From Campylobacteraceae bacterium (GTDB taxonomy: Bacteria; Campylobacterota; Campylobacteria; Campylobacterales; Campylobacteraceae), in NCBI GenBank assembly GCA_031270285.1, contig JAISXY010000009.1, positions 1 through 40,135 of the forward strand: a stretch of DNA of 40,135 nt, read 5' to 3'. This document shows, piece by piece, positions 16,387-27,035 of this stretch. The notes beneath the pieces were generated by a model that was not told where the DNA came from, ran no database searches, and worked only from the letters and a program-made list of their open reading frames with translations. How positions within the stretch are numbered: the stretch's first letter is position 1; every line of letters starts with the position of its first letter. A program made the position numbers and the translations under genes.

Positions 16387-16776
16387 ATGAGTCACATGTC
16401 ATTTGTTCACCCATATTTTGGCGCTTTTTTTATGTTGTTTTTAGCGCTTGGGGTATTTGCTTTTATAACTTTTGCGGCAAATTCTATAAGCAAAAAGCTT
16501 GCGCGCAGAAATGATGAAAAGTTAAAATTGACAATTTATGAGTGCGGATTTCCGACCGTAAAACAACCAAACAGAATCAGTCCGCATTTTTATCTTTTTG
16601 CGTTATTATTTATTCTTTTTGATGTAGAAATTATTTTTATGTTTCCATGGGCGGTAAATTTTAAAGCTCTTGGAATGTTTGGATTTGTAGAAATGGCGCT
16701 TTTTATACTGCTTTTGGGAATAGGATTTGTGTATGCATGGAATAAAGGAGCGCTGGAATGGCACAACATAAAATAA
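16387..16776 (+). CDS. nuoA: NADH-quinone oxidoreductase subunit A
   Basis: Small membrane subunit of complex I near the quinone-site end. 129 aa with three transmembrane helices and the conserved [10 protein letters not shown] loop, the family's E-C-G loop, followed by [16 protein letters not shown]-like sequence ([11 protein letters not shown] is seen), where Asp/Glu are conserved. GAGG precedes the ATG. Its 3' end overlaps nuoB by 19 bp. Confidence 0.96.
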   Translation: MSHMSFVHPYFGAFFMLFLALGVFAFITFAANSISKKLARRNDEKLKLTIYECGFPTVKQPNRISPHFYLFALLFILFDVEIIFMFPWAVNFKALGMFGFVEMALFILLLGIGFVYAWNKGALEWHNIK

Positions 16777-17267
16777 ACTATTTTCAAAACGGCGGACTTC
16801 CTGTTGCGCTGACGACTCTTGATAAGATTGTGCAATGGGGAAGAAGCAACTCTTTTTGGCCTGCCACTTATGGGCTTGCATGCTGTGCGATTGAGATGAT
16901 GGCTACGGGTGCGGGAAGGTTTGATTTTGACAGATTCGGAACAATTTTCAGAGCAAGTCCAAGACAGGCTGACGGTATTATTGTAGCCGGCACGCTCTCA
17001 AAAAAACATGCCCATCTCATGAAGAGAGTTTATGATCAGATCCCAGATCCAAAATGGGTCATTAGTATGGGAAGCTGTGCAAATACGGGCGGACTTTTCA
17101 ACACATACGCTACTGTTCAAGGAGTTGACAGGATAATTCCCGTTGATATTTATCTCCCGGGCTGCGCTCCTCGTCCGGAAACTTTGCAATATGCCGTGAT
17201 GCTGCTGCAAAAAAAGATCAGGTCTGAAAAAATAACAAGACAAAACAGACCGAAAAGGCTTATTTGA
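16758..17267 (+). CDS. nuoB: NADH-quinone oxidoreductase subunit B
   Basis: Carries the terminal [4Fe-4S] cluster N2 that passes electrons to quinone. Seen: [16 protein letters not shown] (double Cys), [12 protein letters not shown] and [11 protein letters not shown], giving the four ligands. 169 aa. Starts inside nuoA and ends one base into the nuoC start. Confidence 0.97.
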   Translation: MAQHKINYFQNGGLPVALTTLDKIVQWGRSNSFWPATYGLACCAIEMMATGAGRFDFDRFGTIFRASPRQADGIIVAGTLSKKHAHLMKRVYDQIPDPKWVISMGSCANTGGLFNTYATVQGVDRIIPVDIYLPGCAPRPETLQYAVMLLQKKIRSEKITRQNRPKRLI

Positions 17268-18067
17268 TGCGTCAATATATTAATAGAAAAAATGCTCAAG
17301 AAAGTCTCTATTTTCATGATAGGTTTAAAACCCCAAAACGCATTCCAAGAGTTAATGCGGACAATGATGAAATTTTTAAAAACGATCTTGAGAAAATCAG
17401 ATCAAAATTCAATGTCAATGACGCTTATATAGAGGCGGGACAGCTTGTTGTCTGGATAGAATCTAAAGACAATATAAAAGTATTGAAATTTCTAAAAAAC
17501 ACTTTAGAGTATAATAATCTTTCGGAGATGAGTGCTATTGATTTTTTGGCGGGAAGCGGAGAGTTTGAGATTTTTTATCAAATGCTTTCCATGAAAAAGC
17601 GCAGGCGAATGCGCATTAAGTGCCGAATAAAAGAGCATGAGCCTTTAAAAAGCGCCGTTGAAGTATATAAAAGCGCCGATTGGGCAGAGAGAGAGACATA
17701 TGACATGTTTGGTATCGTTATAGAAGGACACCCTTACATGAAGCGCATTTTAATGCCTGATGACTGGAGCGGCTATCCTCTCAGAAAATCTTATCCTTTG
17801 CAGGGCGATGAGGCAGCGCAATGGTATGAAATAGATCAGATATTCGGTAAAGAGTATAGAGATCTTATCGGTCCGGAGATAAGAGACAGCGCTTTAATAG
17901 AAAAAGAGAATACAAGAGGATATGCAAGAATTGGGCATGAGGTGCATTTTGATGAACCTTACAGTGAAGAGCCAAGCAAAATCGGCGAATATCAGGAAGA
18001 TAACGGAGTATTTCTTATTAAAAAGATTAAAAAAAGTAAATCCGTTACTCTTAAAAAAAGGCATTAA
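17267..18067 (+). CDS. nuoC: NADH-quinone oxidoreductase subunit C
   Basis: 30-kDa peripheral subunit of complex I. The signature [20 protein letters not shown] is present, followed by [21 protein letters not shown] start at ATG 17267, overlapping the nuoB stop by one base, giving 266 aa. NuoC and NuoD are separate genes here rather than fused as in E. coli. The N-terminal ~40 and C-terminal ~30 residues are charged extensions. Confidence 0.95.
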   Translation: MRQYINRKNAQESLYFHDRFKTPKRIPRVNADNDEIFKNDLEKIRSKFNVNDAYIEAGQLVVWIESKDNIKVLKFLKNTLEYNNLSEMSAIDFLAGSGEFEIFYQMLSMKKRRRMRIKCRIKEHEPLKSAVEVYKSADWAERETYDMFGIVIEGHPYMKRILMPDDWSGYPLRKSYPLQGDEAAQWYEIDQIFGKEYRDLIGPEIRDSALIEKENTRGYARIGHEVHFDEPYSEEPSKIGEYQEDNGVFLIKKIKKSKSVTLKKRH

Positions 18068-19305
18068 TGATGGCAATAGAGCAGCAGCCCAACAGATTAA
18101 AGCCGTTTTTTGAAAATATCTCTTTTGACAGAGATGATAATAATATGATTTTAAATTTAGGTCCGCAGCATCCGTCGGCTCATGGACAGTTGCGTTTGAT
18201 TTTAGAACTTAGCGGTGAAAAGATTATAAAAGCGATACCGGACATCGGCTACATGCACAGAGGCATAGAGAAGATGGCTGAAAATATGATATATAATGAA
18301 TTTTTGCCTGTAACTGACAGAATGGATTATATAGCGGCAACATCAAATAATTACGGCTTTGCGCTTGCTGTTGAAAAACTTATCGGCATTGAGATTCCAC
18401 GAAGAGCGCAGATAATCAGAATGCTGCTTTTGGAGATTAACCGCATCTCTTCGCATCTCTTTTGGCTTGCAACTCATGCTCTTGATATTGGAGCGATGAC
18501 AGTATTTTTATATGCTTACAGAGAGCGCGAGTTTGCCATGGATTTGATAGAAGATTACTGCGGTGCAAGACTTACACACAGTTCCATAAGAATTGGCGGC
18601 GTACCTTTGGATTTGCGCGAGGGGTGGCTTGAGAAACTTAGCGAATATTTAGATAAGCTGCCGGAGGCTATTAAGACATATGAAGGGCTGTTGGACGAAA
18701 ATAGAATTTGGAAAATGCGCCTTGAAAATGTTGGCATACTTACAAAAGAAGCGGCGCAAAGCTGGGGAGCTTCGGGCATAATGATAAGAGGAAGCGGCAT
18801 AGAGTGGGATATAAGAAAAGAGGAGCCTTATGAACTTTATAATGAAGTGGAGTTTGATGTTCCCGTAGCCTTTACATGCGATTGTTACGGCAGATATAAA
18901 CTCTACATGGAAGAGATGCGTCAATCCATGAGGATATTAAGACAGTTAATTCCAATGTACAAAGATACCAAGCCGCAGATTATGGCTGATGCGCCGGAAT
19001 TTATCAGCGCTCCCAAAGAGCAGATAATGACGCAAAACTACTCTTTAATGCAGCATTTTGTTTTAGTAACGCAAGGCATGAAACCGCCTGTCGGCGAGGT
19101 ATATGTTGCGACGGAATCCCCCAAAGGCGAACTTGGATATTATATAAATTCACAAGGCGGCGCGAATCCTTATAGATTAAAAATCAGAACCCCATCATTT
19201 TGGAATTGCAGTCTTTTCCAAGAAATAATGTGTAATTCATACTTACCAGATGCAATAGCGATGATAGCAAGTTCTAATATTCTGCTTGGCGAGACGGATA
19301 GATAA
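18067..19305 (+). CDS. nuoD: NADH-quinone oxidoreductase subunit D
   Basis: 49-kDa subunit forming the quinone pocket with NuoB. Seen: [16 protein letters not shown] with the quinone-binding His, [14 protein letters not shown], and the C-terminal [20 protein letters not shown], where the last residues match the family end. 412 aa. ATG at 18067 overlaps the nuoC stop; a second ATG follows at 18070. Confidence 0.97.
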   Translation: MMAIEQQPNRLKPFFENISFDRDDNNMILNLGPQHPSAHGQLRLILELSGEKIIKAIPDIGYMHRGIEKMAENMIYNEFLPVTDRMDYIAATSNNYGFALAVEKLIGIEIPRRAQIIRMLLLEINRISSHLFWLATHALDIGAMTVFLYAYREREFAMDLIEDYCGARLTHSSIRIGGVPLDLREGWLEKLSEYLDKLPEAIKTYEGLLDENRIWKMRLENVGILTKEAAQSWGASGIMIRGSGIEWDIRKEEPYELYNEVEFDVPVAFTCDCYGRYKLYMEEMRQSMRILRQLIPMYKDTKPQIMADAPEFISAPKEQIMTQNYSLMQHFVLVTQGMKPPVGEVYVATESPKGELGYYINSQGGANPYRLKIRTPSFWNCSLFQEIMCNSYLPDAIAMIASSNILLGETDR

Positions 19306-20360
19306 TGAAGCGATATGATTTAAGACACCTTAAAAGTCGGTTTGCAGACAGAATCTTTGAATTGACAGACAACTCTTTAAGAGGCGAAGTATCAATATTT
19401 ATTTTTGAAATAGTCTCTAATGATGCGTTGCAGACTCTTATTAAAAATCTTAAACGCAGAGGACATGAAGTAATGAATTCGCTGCGTTTCAATGAAGTTG
19501 ATTGGACGATAGTCGTAAAAGCTTTTGTACATGAGCCGAGAGTTTCAAATCCTCTGTTTAACGCTTTTGAAAAGTATGGCGTAGAAGTTAAAAGAGTTGA
19601 TAAGAATGGCGTAATTTTGTGTATAGGTACACATTTTATCAAAGATAACGGTAGTTTAATGCAAGATATTATCAAAGAAAAAAAAGAGTTGATATATATG
19701 TCTGCGCAAGAAGATTTGAGTCTTAAAAAAACTGCTAAAATTTATATTAAGTATGAGACAGGTTCAGAAGCCGGGGTATTGGCGCTTATAGCAAAAAGCC
19801 TTTTAAAAGATATAGAAATCCCACAAGATGTAAAAAACTATCTTGAAGAGTTAGACGAGGGATATTTGAGCGCAGAGAGCAATGTAGGAGAAGAGGAGAT
19901 AGAAGAGGTAAAAAATCTCTTAATAAAAGATTCGCCGTCCTTGCTTTTAGGCTGTGATTTATACGAACATCATGATGCTGATTTAATAGCGGGATTGATA
20001 GCTCTTATTTTGCGTTTTAAGCCTTTAAGGGTGAGCGTTTTAAGCGATATAGAGTTAAAAGCAGAGCCAAAAACACTATTGCCGCAGCAAATTGGCGAGA
20101 TTAGAAGTTTTGACGGCACAATAGTCTATTTTTATGATGGAGCCGAAGAAGGTCCAAAACTTTACGGTTCTTTACAGTTTGCAATTGCAGCAAAACTTAA
20201 AGACGGCGATGAAGTTTCAATAAAGACTTCAAACGGCGATTTTGAAAGCGTATTTTCTCTTGATAAGAACATGAAAGGAACAATTGCAATTTTGGGTATA
20301 AAAAAGAGCGGATACAGGTATGAGACGGCAGCAGTTTCAAAAAGAGGGTCAAATGGCTGA
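19305..20360 (+). CDS. NuoE/NuoF-like replacement subunit, apparently fused
   Basis: 351 aa in the slot where nuoE and nuoF normally lie. It has no FMN- or NADH-binding glycine motif and no Fe-S cysteine set, so it is not a true NuoE or NuoF. Residues 1-75 ([13 protein letters not shown] to about DWTIVVKAF) resemble the ~75-aa NuoE-like protein, and the remainder the ~250-330-aa NuoF-like protein, that occupy this slot as two genes in Campylobacter (Cj1575c/Cj1574c) and Helicobacter (HP1264/HP1265); this comparison is from memory. In Campylobacter these are thought to let complex I accept electrons from flavodoxin instead of NADH. Starts in the nuoD stop; overlaps nuoG by 8 bp. Confidence 0.8.
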   Translation: MKRYDLRHLKSRFADRIFELTDNSLRGEVSIFIFEIVSNDALQTLIKNLKRRGHEVMNSLRFNEVDWTIVVKAFVHEPRVSNPLFNAFEKYGVEVKRVDKNGVILCIGTHFIKDNGSLMQDIIKEKKELIYMSAQEDLSLKKTAKIYIKYETGSEAGVLALIAKSLLKDIEIPQDVKNYLEELDEGYLSAESNVGEEEIEEVKNLLIKDSPSLLLGCDLYEHHDADLIAGLIALILRFKPLRVSVLSDIELKAEPKTLLPQQIGEIRSFDGTIVYFYDGAEEGPKLYGSLQFAIAAKLKDGDEVSIKTSNGDFESVFSLDKNMKGTIAILGIKKSGYRYETAAVSKRGSNG

Positions 20361-22740
20361 TATAATGATAACTATAAACGGTGTCAAAATAGCGGCAAAA
20401 GAGAATGAGACAATTTTAAATATAGCAAGAGCGAACGGTATTTTTATTCCCGCCATATGTTATATTAGCTGCTGTTCGCCGACACTGGCATGCAGACTTT
20501 GTATGGCAGATGTTGACGGCAAAAGAGTCTATACATGCAATGCAAAAGCTAAAGACGGGCAGGTTATTATTACAAATACGGAAGAAATAGAAGCAGAAAG
20601 ACGCGCGATAATGGAAGTTTATGCTGTCAATCACCCTTTGGAGTGCGGCGTATGTGATAAAAGCGGTGAGTGCGATTTGCAAAATTATATGCATGAGACA
20701 AAAGTAAACGAGCAGCGCTATGCCGTAACAAATACCTGTCGCGGGATAGAGGATTGGGGTAATATCCGCTATGATGCTTCGTTGTGTATAGTGTGTGAAA
20801 AATGTGTAACGGTATGTAAAGATAAAATCGGAGAAGCAGCCTTAAGAACTATACCGCGCGGCGAAGAGTTCGCTGTTCCCAAAGAGTACAAAGATATAAT
20901 GCCGAAAGATGCGTATGCCGTTTGGAATAAAATGCAAAAGTCATTGATAGATAAAGTACGAGATGAAAACGGTAATGCTGTGGAATGCGCAAAGTGTGGC
21001 GAATGCAGCGCAGTATGCCCAACAGGCGCACTTGTTGAAAGCAGTTTTCACTATATCTCAAATGCATGGGAGCTTAAACGAATACCTGCTGCAAATCCGC
21101 ACAGTTCGGATTGCTCATTGATATACTATGAAGTAAAACATCAAAGCATAGAGAATCCCTCTTTGAAAATTTACCGCGTACAGGGCGAACAAAATTTTGC
21201 TCCGCTTAATGCTGCGGCAAGATATGGATATGATTTTGAAAATAGTGGCGCAGTGAAAAATGAAGAGAAGAAAAAAGAGTTGGTGGAATTTATAAAAAAT
21301 GAAGCGGGAACGATACTCTTTAATAGTTTTATCACAAATGAAGAGGCGTTGATACTTCAAAAACTGAAAGAGAAATTTTCACTGAAACTTGTCAATGAAG
21401 ATGCTTATATATATCAGAGATTTTTAAAAGCAATGGGCAAATGTTCAGGCCATACTCTTTATAAAGGTACGCTTGAAAATATCCGCAAGAGCGATTTTAT
21501 CGTCAGTGTAGGCTCAATGATAAGATATGATGCCCCCAATGTCGGATATATGGTAAATAATGCCGCTAAATTAAACCGCGCCGCCGTTATATATTGTCAT
21601 CCGATCGGCGACAAGGTAGTACAGGGTTTTTCTAAAAATATATTGTCATTAAACTATCAATCGGGAAGTGAGGAGTCGCTTTTATATCTATTACTTGAAC
21701 TTTTTGCGCCGCTCTCGGAACTTGACGACGTAACAAGCGAATATCTGCAATCTTTTCATGTAATAAAAACAAAAATTGTAGATGATAAAGAGATTGAAGC
21801 GGTTACTTCAAAGCTTTGGGATATGACCGCTCTTGAAGATAAGAGCGCGCAAATAAAAGCGATGATGGCAGATAAAAATCGCCTTACACTGATAATCGGC
21901 GAAGATGTGCTGACACATCCAAGATGGCAGAACATGGCTTATATTGTGGGCATATTGGAGCATTTGGCAAATTTTGAAACAGTTATCATTCCTACACAAA
22001 CAAACACACTCGGCGTCTCTTTAATATGCGAACTTGATAAGTATGAAGAGGGTAAAACGCTTGGTTATAATCGGTTTGGCGATATGACCATGAGCGCATT
22101 TGGAGATGGATTTGATATGCCGGCCTTGAATCAGCAAGAGGGTACGTTTACTAGTATAGATAAAAGAGTAGTGCCTACAAATGCCGCACTTCCTTATAGC
22201 GGATATGAGTTAAACGATATTGCTTCCGCCCTTGGAATTAGCACAAAATATACGATTGATTATACACAAAAGTTACCCACTAATGCCGGTTTTAAACAGA
22301 TTGCATTTGATGATTTGGGGATAGATTTTGATAATGCGGGCAATGATAAAAGAGGTTATGAAGTTATCAACCAAAGCGTAGAAATATCAAAAACGCCTGT
22401 AAATTGTGAAAATGTGGCGCTGCATGGCGATATTGTATATAGATTAAATCCAATTTCACAATTTAGCATTTTTACAAATCGTGCGAGCCGATTAAAAAGG
22501 AAAGGCTCTCTTTTTGCTTCAAAAGAGTTTATTGATTCGCATAATCTTTTCAGCGGTCAAAATGTAAAAATAACATCTCAAAGCGGTGCGATTTTATATC
22601 TAAATATAGAAGAGGACAGAGATATAACGGGCAATTTCGCCTATTTGCCGACCTTTGATAAAATGCTTAATGTATATCCGTTTTTTGAAGAGTACAGATT
22701 TACTCCGTTTATGATAGAGGAAGTTTATAATGACGAATGA
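20353..22740 (+). CDS. nuoG: NADH-quinone oxidoreductase subunit G
   Basis: Largest peripheral subunit, relaying electrons through several Fe-S clusters. I start at ATG 20353 (MADIMITING), with GAGGG upstream. Seen: [2Fe-2S] Cys36, 47, 50, 62; HPLECGVCDKSGECD with His94 and Cys98, 101, 107 (cluster N5); CIVCEKCVTVC and CAKCGECSAVCPTGA for two [4Fe-4S] clusters. The C-terminal two-thirds is a degenerate molybdopterin-oxidoreductase fold; only one Cys (SSDCSLIYYE) remains where E. coli carries the off-path N7 cluster. 795 aa. Confidence 0.95.
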   Translation: MADIMITINGVKIAAKENETILNIARANGIFIPAICYISCCSPTLACRLCMADVDGKRVYTCNAKAKDGQVIITNTEEIEAERRAIMEVYAVNHPLECGVCDKSGECDLQNYMHETKVNEQRYAVTNTCRGIEDWGNIRYDASLCIVCEKCVTVCKDKIGEAALRTIPRGEEFAVPKEYKDIMPKDAYAVWNKMQKSLIDKVRDENGNAVECAKCGECSAVCPTGALVESSFHYISNAWELKRIPAANPHSSDCSLIYYEVKHQSIENPSLKIYRVQGEQNFAPLNAAARYGYDFENSGAVKNEEKKKELVEFIKNEAGTILFNSFITNEEALILQKLKEKFSLKLVNEDAYIYQRFLKAMGKCSGHTLYKGTLENIRKSDFIVSVGSMIRYDAPNVGYMVNNAAKLNRAAVIYCHPIGDKVVQGFSKNILSLNYQSGSEESLLYLLLELFAPLSELDDVTSEYLQSFHVIKTKIVDDKEIEAVTSKLWDMTALEDKSAQIKAMMADKNRLTLIIGEDVLTHPRWQNMAYIVGILEHLANFETVIIPTQTNTLGVSLICELDKYEEGKTLGYNRFGDMTMSAFGDGFDMPALNQQEGTFTSIDKRVVPTNAALPYSGYELNDIASALGISTKYTIDYTQKLPTNAGFKQIAFDDLGIDFDNAGNDKRGYEVINQSVEISKTPVNCENVALHGDIVYRLNPISQFSIFTNRASRLKRKGSLFASKEFIDSHNLFSGQNVKITSQSGAILYLNIEEDRDITGNFAYLPTFDKMLNVYPFFEEYRFTPFMIEEVYNDE

Positions 22741-23734
22741 AGCGGCTATGGTCTTAGAGACAGTTGTAAAATCTGTAATTGTACTTGCAATTGTAGCGTC
22801 TCTTGCAGGATTTGCGACATATGTAGAACGCAAAATTTTAGGCTTTATGCATCGCCGTTTGGGTCCCATGTATGTAGGACCGTTTGGACTTTTGCAGGCA
22901 GTAGCCGATGTTATTAAACTTTTCATGAAAGAGGACATTGTACCGCAAAACAGTGTGAAAGCGATATTTTGTTTAGCTCCTCTTTTGATAGTAGCAGCCA
23001 CCTTTACAGCGTTTGCGGCAGTGCCGTTTTTTCCTGAATTTGAATTTGGCGAATATAAGACATCAGCGATAATATCCGATATAAATGTAGGTATTTTATT
23101 TGTCATAGGCGTTTCATCAGCGGGTATGTATGCGCCGCTTCTTGCAGGATTGGGCAGCGCAAATAAATGGTCTATTTTGGGCGGAGCAAGAGCCGTAGTA
23201 CAACTGCTCTCTTTTGAAGTTATAACCGCTCTTGCTATTTTAGCTCCCGTAATGCTTACGGGCTCTTTATCGCTTGTAGATATAAATAATTTTCAAGGAG
23301 GAGGAGTTTTTGACTGGCTTATCTGGAAACAGCCTGTGGCATTTGTACTGTTTTGTATAGCCGGATTTGCCGAAACAAATAGAACCCCGTTTGATTTATT
23401 GGAACAAGAATCCGAAATAGTAAGCGGATATATCACCGAATATTCAGGCATGAGATGGGCGCTGTTTTTTCTCGGCGAATATTCCAACATGATACTAATC
23501 TCATTTTTAGTTGCACTAATGTTTTTAGGAGGTTTCAACTCCCTTTGGTTTATACCGGGAAGTATTATGATGCTTTTGAAAATATTAGGCTTCATGTTCT
23601 TTTTTATGTGGGCGCGCGGTGCATGGCCTCATATAAGACCGGATCAATTAATGTGGCTTTGCTGGAAAATCTTAATGCCGATAGCCCTTTTAAATGTGCT
23701 GATAACAGGCATAGTTTTGCTTTTGGGAGCGTAG
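22730..23734 (+). CDS. nuoH: NADH-quinone oxidoreductase subunit H
   Basis: Membrane subunit next to the quinone entry, with about eight helices. Seen: [37 protein letters not shown] and [19 protein letters not shown], all highly conserved. 334 aa; overlaps nuoG by 11 bp. Confidence 0.97.
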   Translation: MTNEAAMVLETVVKSVIVLAIVASLAGFATYVERKILGFMHRRLGPMYVGPFGLLQAVADVIKLFMKEDIVPQNSVKAIFCLAPLLIVAATFTAFAAVPFFPEFEFGEYKTSAIISDINVGILFVIGVSSAGMYAPLLAGLGSANKWSILGGARAVVQLLSFEVITALAILAPVMLTGSLSLVDINNFQGGGVFDWLIWKQPVAFVLFCIAGFAETNRTPFDLLEQESEIVSGYITEYSGMRWALFFLGEYSNMILISFLVALMFLGGFNSLWFIPGSIMMLLKILGFMFFFMWARGAWPHIRPDQLMWLCWKILMPIALLNVLITGIVLLLGA

Positions 23735-23735
23735 T

Positions 23736-24356
23736 ATGTTAGACTGGTTTACAAATAGAAATACAAACGGATATATCTACTTCAAACATGAGCCGACTCC
23801 AAAAACAAATTGGCAGAAATTTTGCCGTGTTTTGAAAAGAAGCGTAAAATTAGAGCTTTTTACAGGACTCTGGATAGTATTCAGAGAAATGGCAAAAGGC
23901 AAAAAAAATTGTCACACAACGCAGTATCCGTTAGAAAAAATGCCGATAGGTCCGCGATACCGCTCTGTGCATAAACTTTTGCGTCTGTTGGAAAGCGGCA
24001 AAGAGAGATGTATAGGGTGCGGATTGTGCGAAAAGATATGCGTCTCAAATTGTATCAGAATAGAAACAGGCGTTGATAAAGACGGACGTAAAAAGATAAA
24101 AGAGTACAGTATAAATTTTGGGCGCTGCATCTATTGCGGCTTATGTGCCGAAGTATGTCCCGAGCTTGCAATAGTACATGGAAACGAATATGAATATGCC
24201 GCGGAACAGCGCTCGTATTACGGACTAAAAAACGATATACTGACCCCGATTGATAAATTCAAGCTTGATTTGCAAAAAGAGTTTGAAGGTTGTGGCAGCA
24301 TAAGCAATGAAGCGAATGAATATGTCAAAAAAACACCGCTTGCAGGAGATGAATAA
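23736..24356 (+). CDS. nuoI: NADH-quinone oxidoreductase subunit I
   Basis: Ferredoxin-like subunit with two [4Fe-4S] clusters (N6a, N6b). Seen: [17 protein letters not shown] and [16 protein letters not shown], each giving CxxCxxCxxxC. The N-terminal amphipathic region and 206-aa length are normal. One-base gap from nuoH. Confidence 0.97.
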   Translation: MLDWFTNRNTNGYIYFKHEPTPKTNWQKFCRVLKRSVKLELFTGLWIVFREMAKGKKNCHTTQYPLEKMPIGPRYRSVHKLLRLLESGKERCIGCGLCEKICVSNCIRIETGVDKDGRKKIKEYSINFGRCIYCGLCAEVCPELAIVHGNEYEYAAEQRSYYGLKNDILTPIDKFKLDLQKEFEGCGSISNEANEYVKKTPLAGDE

Positions 24357-24874
24357 TGTATGAATTTATCGCTTTTTATCTATTTGCAACAGTAATCACC
24401 GTACTGTTTTTGATTACGGTATTCAGCAAAAACGCACTCTATTCCATGAGTGCATTAGCCGGCGGCATGATTTTTATAAGCGGTCTCTTTTTTCTTTTGG
24501 AAGCCGAATTTATAGGAGTTGTACAAATAGTTGTTTATACCGGCGCAGTTATGGCTCTATACGCTTTTGGTATGATGTTTTTTGATACGGCAAGGGAGGT
24601 TAAGGAGAATATTGCAGCCAAAAAAGTGATATATACTTTATGGATATTTGTGTCAATTCTGCTCGTTGTGATAATCTGCGCCCCGATATTTACAGGCAGT
24701 ATCCAAGCTTCCACGCCGATAGATGAAAATTTAAGTAATACGGCGGCATTGGGACTTTTGATGTTTACAGAATATCTGGCAGCTTTTGAACTTACTGCCG
24801 TGATGCTTTTAGTAGCTATGATGGCAGGCATTATTTTAGTAAGCCGCCGTCTTGATACGGGGGTTTCATCATGA
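24356..24874 (+). CDS. nuoJ: NADH-quinone oxidoreductase subunit J
   Basis: Five-helix membrane subunit of complex I. The pattern FLLEAEFIGVVQIVVYTGAV, with conserved Glu in the second/third helix, is typical. 172 aa; starts in the nuoI stop and overlaps nuoK by 4 bp (ATGA). Confidence 0.94.
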   Translation: MYEFIAFYLFATVITVLFLITVFSKNALYSMSALAGGMIFISGLFFLLEAEFIGVVQIVVYTGAVMALYAFGMMFFDTAREVKENIAAKKVIYTLWIFVSILLVVIICAPIFTGSIQASTPIDENLSNTAALGLLMFTEYLAAFELTAVMLLVAMMAGIILVSRRLDTGVSS

Positions 24875-25173
24875 TAGGATTTTATCACTACTTGATATTG
24901 AGTGCACTTTTATTTGTAATAGGCTTGGCGGGAGTTTTAAGGAGAAAAAATATTTTGATGCTCTTTTTTTCTACGGAAATTTTATTAAATGCCGCAAATG
25001 TCGGCTTTGTTGCCGTATCAAAGTTTTATATGGATTTGGGTGGACAAATATTTGCTCTGTTTATCATAGCAATAGCCGCAAGTGAAGTCGCAGTAGGGCT
25101 TGGGCTTTTAACGCTATGGTATAAACGCACAGGCTCTATTGATCTTGACAGCTTAAATATTATGAAGGGATAA
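24871..25173 (+). CDS. nuoK: NADH-quinone oxidoreductase subunit K
   Basis: 100-aa, three-helix membrane subunit. Seen: LRRKNILMLFFSTEILLNAAN with the conserved membrane Glu used in proton transfer, then FIIAIAASEVAVGLGL with the second Glu. Typical length. Confidence 0.96.
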   Translation: MIGFYHYLILSALLFVIGLAGVLRRKNILMLFFSTEILLNAANVGFVAVSKFYMDLGGQIFALFIIAIAASEVAVGLGLLTLWYKRTGSIDLDSLNIMKG

Positions 25174-25175
25174 GA

Positions 25176-27026
25176 ATGGAATTTTTCATATATACAGCCC
25201 TTTTTGCACCGCTTTTTGCCGCAATTTTTGCCGCAATTTTTGCCATGAAAGAAAAAAATATTATTACGGGAGTCGTAAATTCTGCTCTTATTGCGATTTC
25301 AACTATTGCTTCAATAATACTTTTGTGCAATATCGGCGAAAATAGCTGGCATGTAAAACTGACAGGGTGGATAAATGCGGGCGATTTGGATATTCCGTTT
25401 GGATTTGTTGTTGATAAGGTAAGCGTTATAATGATGGTAACGGTTGGTATTGTTTCAACGCTGGTGCATATTTACTCCATAGAATATATGGCTCATGACA
25501 AGTCGTTTAACCGCTTTTTTTCATATTTGTCGGCATTTGTTTTTTCCATGCTTGTACTTGTTATGAGTGATAATTTTGCAGGACTTTTTATCGGATGGGA
25601 AGGCGTTGGACTTTGCTCATGGATGCTGATAGGATTCTGGTACGAAAGAGGGAGCGCATCATGGGCGGCAAACGAAGCTTTTATCATGAATAGAATAGCC
25701 GATCTTGGTATGCTGCTCGGCATATTTGTGATTTATTGGCAGTTTGGGACTTTGCAATATGATACCGTTTTTGCCGCTGTATCAGATATGGATACGGTAG
25801 TTTTAACAACTATCGGTATTTTGCTCTTTATCGGCGCTATGGGTAAATCAGCGCAATTTCCTCTGCATACATGGCTTGCCGATGCGATGGAAGGTCCGAC
25901 TCCCGTTTCTGCTCTTATACATGCGGCTACGATGGTAACGGCAGGCGTATATCTATTGATACGCGCCAATCCTATTTATATAAACATTCCCGATACAGGC
26001 TTTTTTATAGCGTCTTTAGGAGCATTTGTAGCGGTCTTTGCCGCTCTCATGGCGCTTGTAAATAATGACTTAAAGCGAATTATAGCTTACTCCACACTTT
26101 CGCAGCTCGGATATATGTTTGTAGCGGCAGGTCTTGGAGCGTATTGGATAGCGTTGTTCCACCTTGTAACGCATGCCTACTTTAAATCACTTCTGTTTTT
26201 AGGCGCAGGAAATGTTATGCATGCTATGCATGAAGAGTTGAATATCAAAAATATGGGCGGATTATATAAGACGATGAAATATACCGCTATTTTGATGATA
26301 ATAGCCTCTGTTGCGCTCGCAGGTATCTATCCGTTTGCAGGGTTCTTTTCAAAAGATAAGATACTGGAGGTCGCACTGAATGAAAATGCATATATTTTAT
26401 ATTCCGCTCTTTGGGCAGGCGCAGGACTTACGGCATTTTACAGTTTTAGACTGATATTTATTGTATTTTTCGGCAAAAAAGTATGGGAAAAACAGCATAT
26501 TCATCCGCATGAAGCAGGTCAAACAGCGATTTTTGCTATGCTGCCGCTTGGCATTTTGGCTGTTATAGCCGGCTTTTTTGAGAAAAGATTTGAACATTTT
26601 GCGACAGAACTGTTGCCGGAGTATATGTTTAATATCTCGCACAGTACGGCTGTTTTGATGATTGCCGCAACGCTTGGGATAGCTCTGTTTGGAATATTTT
26701 TCGCATTTTATATGTATATCATAAGAGGCGGCTTTCCAAAATGGATAGAAGATAAAGCCGTATATAAATTTTTATTTAATCAATATTACATTCCGCAGCT
26801 TTATCAGACCTATATTGTGCGTCCGTTTGAGGCTGTGGCAAGATTTTTCTGGAAAGAGCTTGACGAAAAGAGTATAGACGCAAGTGTGGATATGATAGCA
26901 AAAACATTAGAGCGCGGCGGCGATAAAGCGCGACACATGCAAAGCGGCAATCTCTCCGTCATGATCAGATGGATGGTGGTCGGTTTAGTCGTACTGCTTT
27001 TGACGGCAGTTCTTTGTCAGGTATAA
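25176..27026 (+). CDS. nuoL: NADH-quinone oxidoreductase subunit L
   Basis: Distal antiporter-like proton-pumping subunit. Seen: FIGWEGVGLCSWMLIGFWYE with the conserved Glu, MGKSAQFPLHTWLADAMEGP and TPVSALIHAATMVTAGVYLL with the core Lys and His residues, and HAYFKSLLFLGAGNVMHAMH. A C-terminal amphipathic arm with a final helix follows. 616 aa. Two-base gap from nuoK. Confidence 0.97.
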   Translation: MEFFIYTALFAPLFAAIFAAIFAMKEKNIITGVVNSALIAISTIASIILLCNIGENSWHVKLTGWINAGDLDIPFGFVVDKVSVIMMVTVGIVSTLVHIYSIEYMAHDKSFNRFFSYLSAFVFSMLVLVMSDNFAGLFIGWEGVGLCSWMLIGFWYERGSASWAANEAFIMNRIADLGMLLGIFVIYWQFGTLQYDTVFAAVSDMDTVVLTTIGILLFIGAMGKSAQFPLHTWLADAMEGPTPVSALIHAATMVTAGVYLLIRANPIYINIPDTGFFIASLGAFVAVFAALMALVNNDLKRIIAYSTLSQLGYMFVAAGLGAYWIALFHLVTHAYFKSLLFLGAGNVMHAMHEELNIKNMGGLYKTMKYTAILMIIASVALAGIYPFAGFFSKDKILEVALNENAYILYSALWAGAGLTAFYSFRLIFIVFFGKKVWEKQHIHPHEAGQTAIFAMLPLGILAVIAGFFEKRFEHFATELLPEYMFNISHSTAVLMIAATLGIALFGIFFAFYMYIIRGGFPKWIEDKAVYKFLFNQYYIPQLYQTYIVRPFEAVARFFWKELDEKSIDASVDMIAKTLERGGDKARHMQSGNLSVMIRWMVVGLVVLLLTAVLCQV

Positions 27027-27035
27027 GGAGATATG

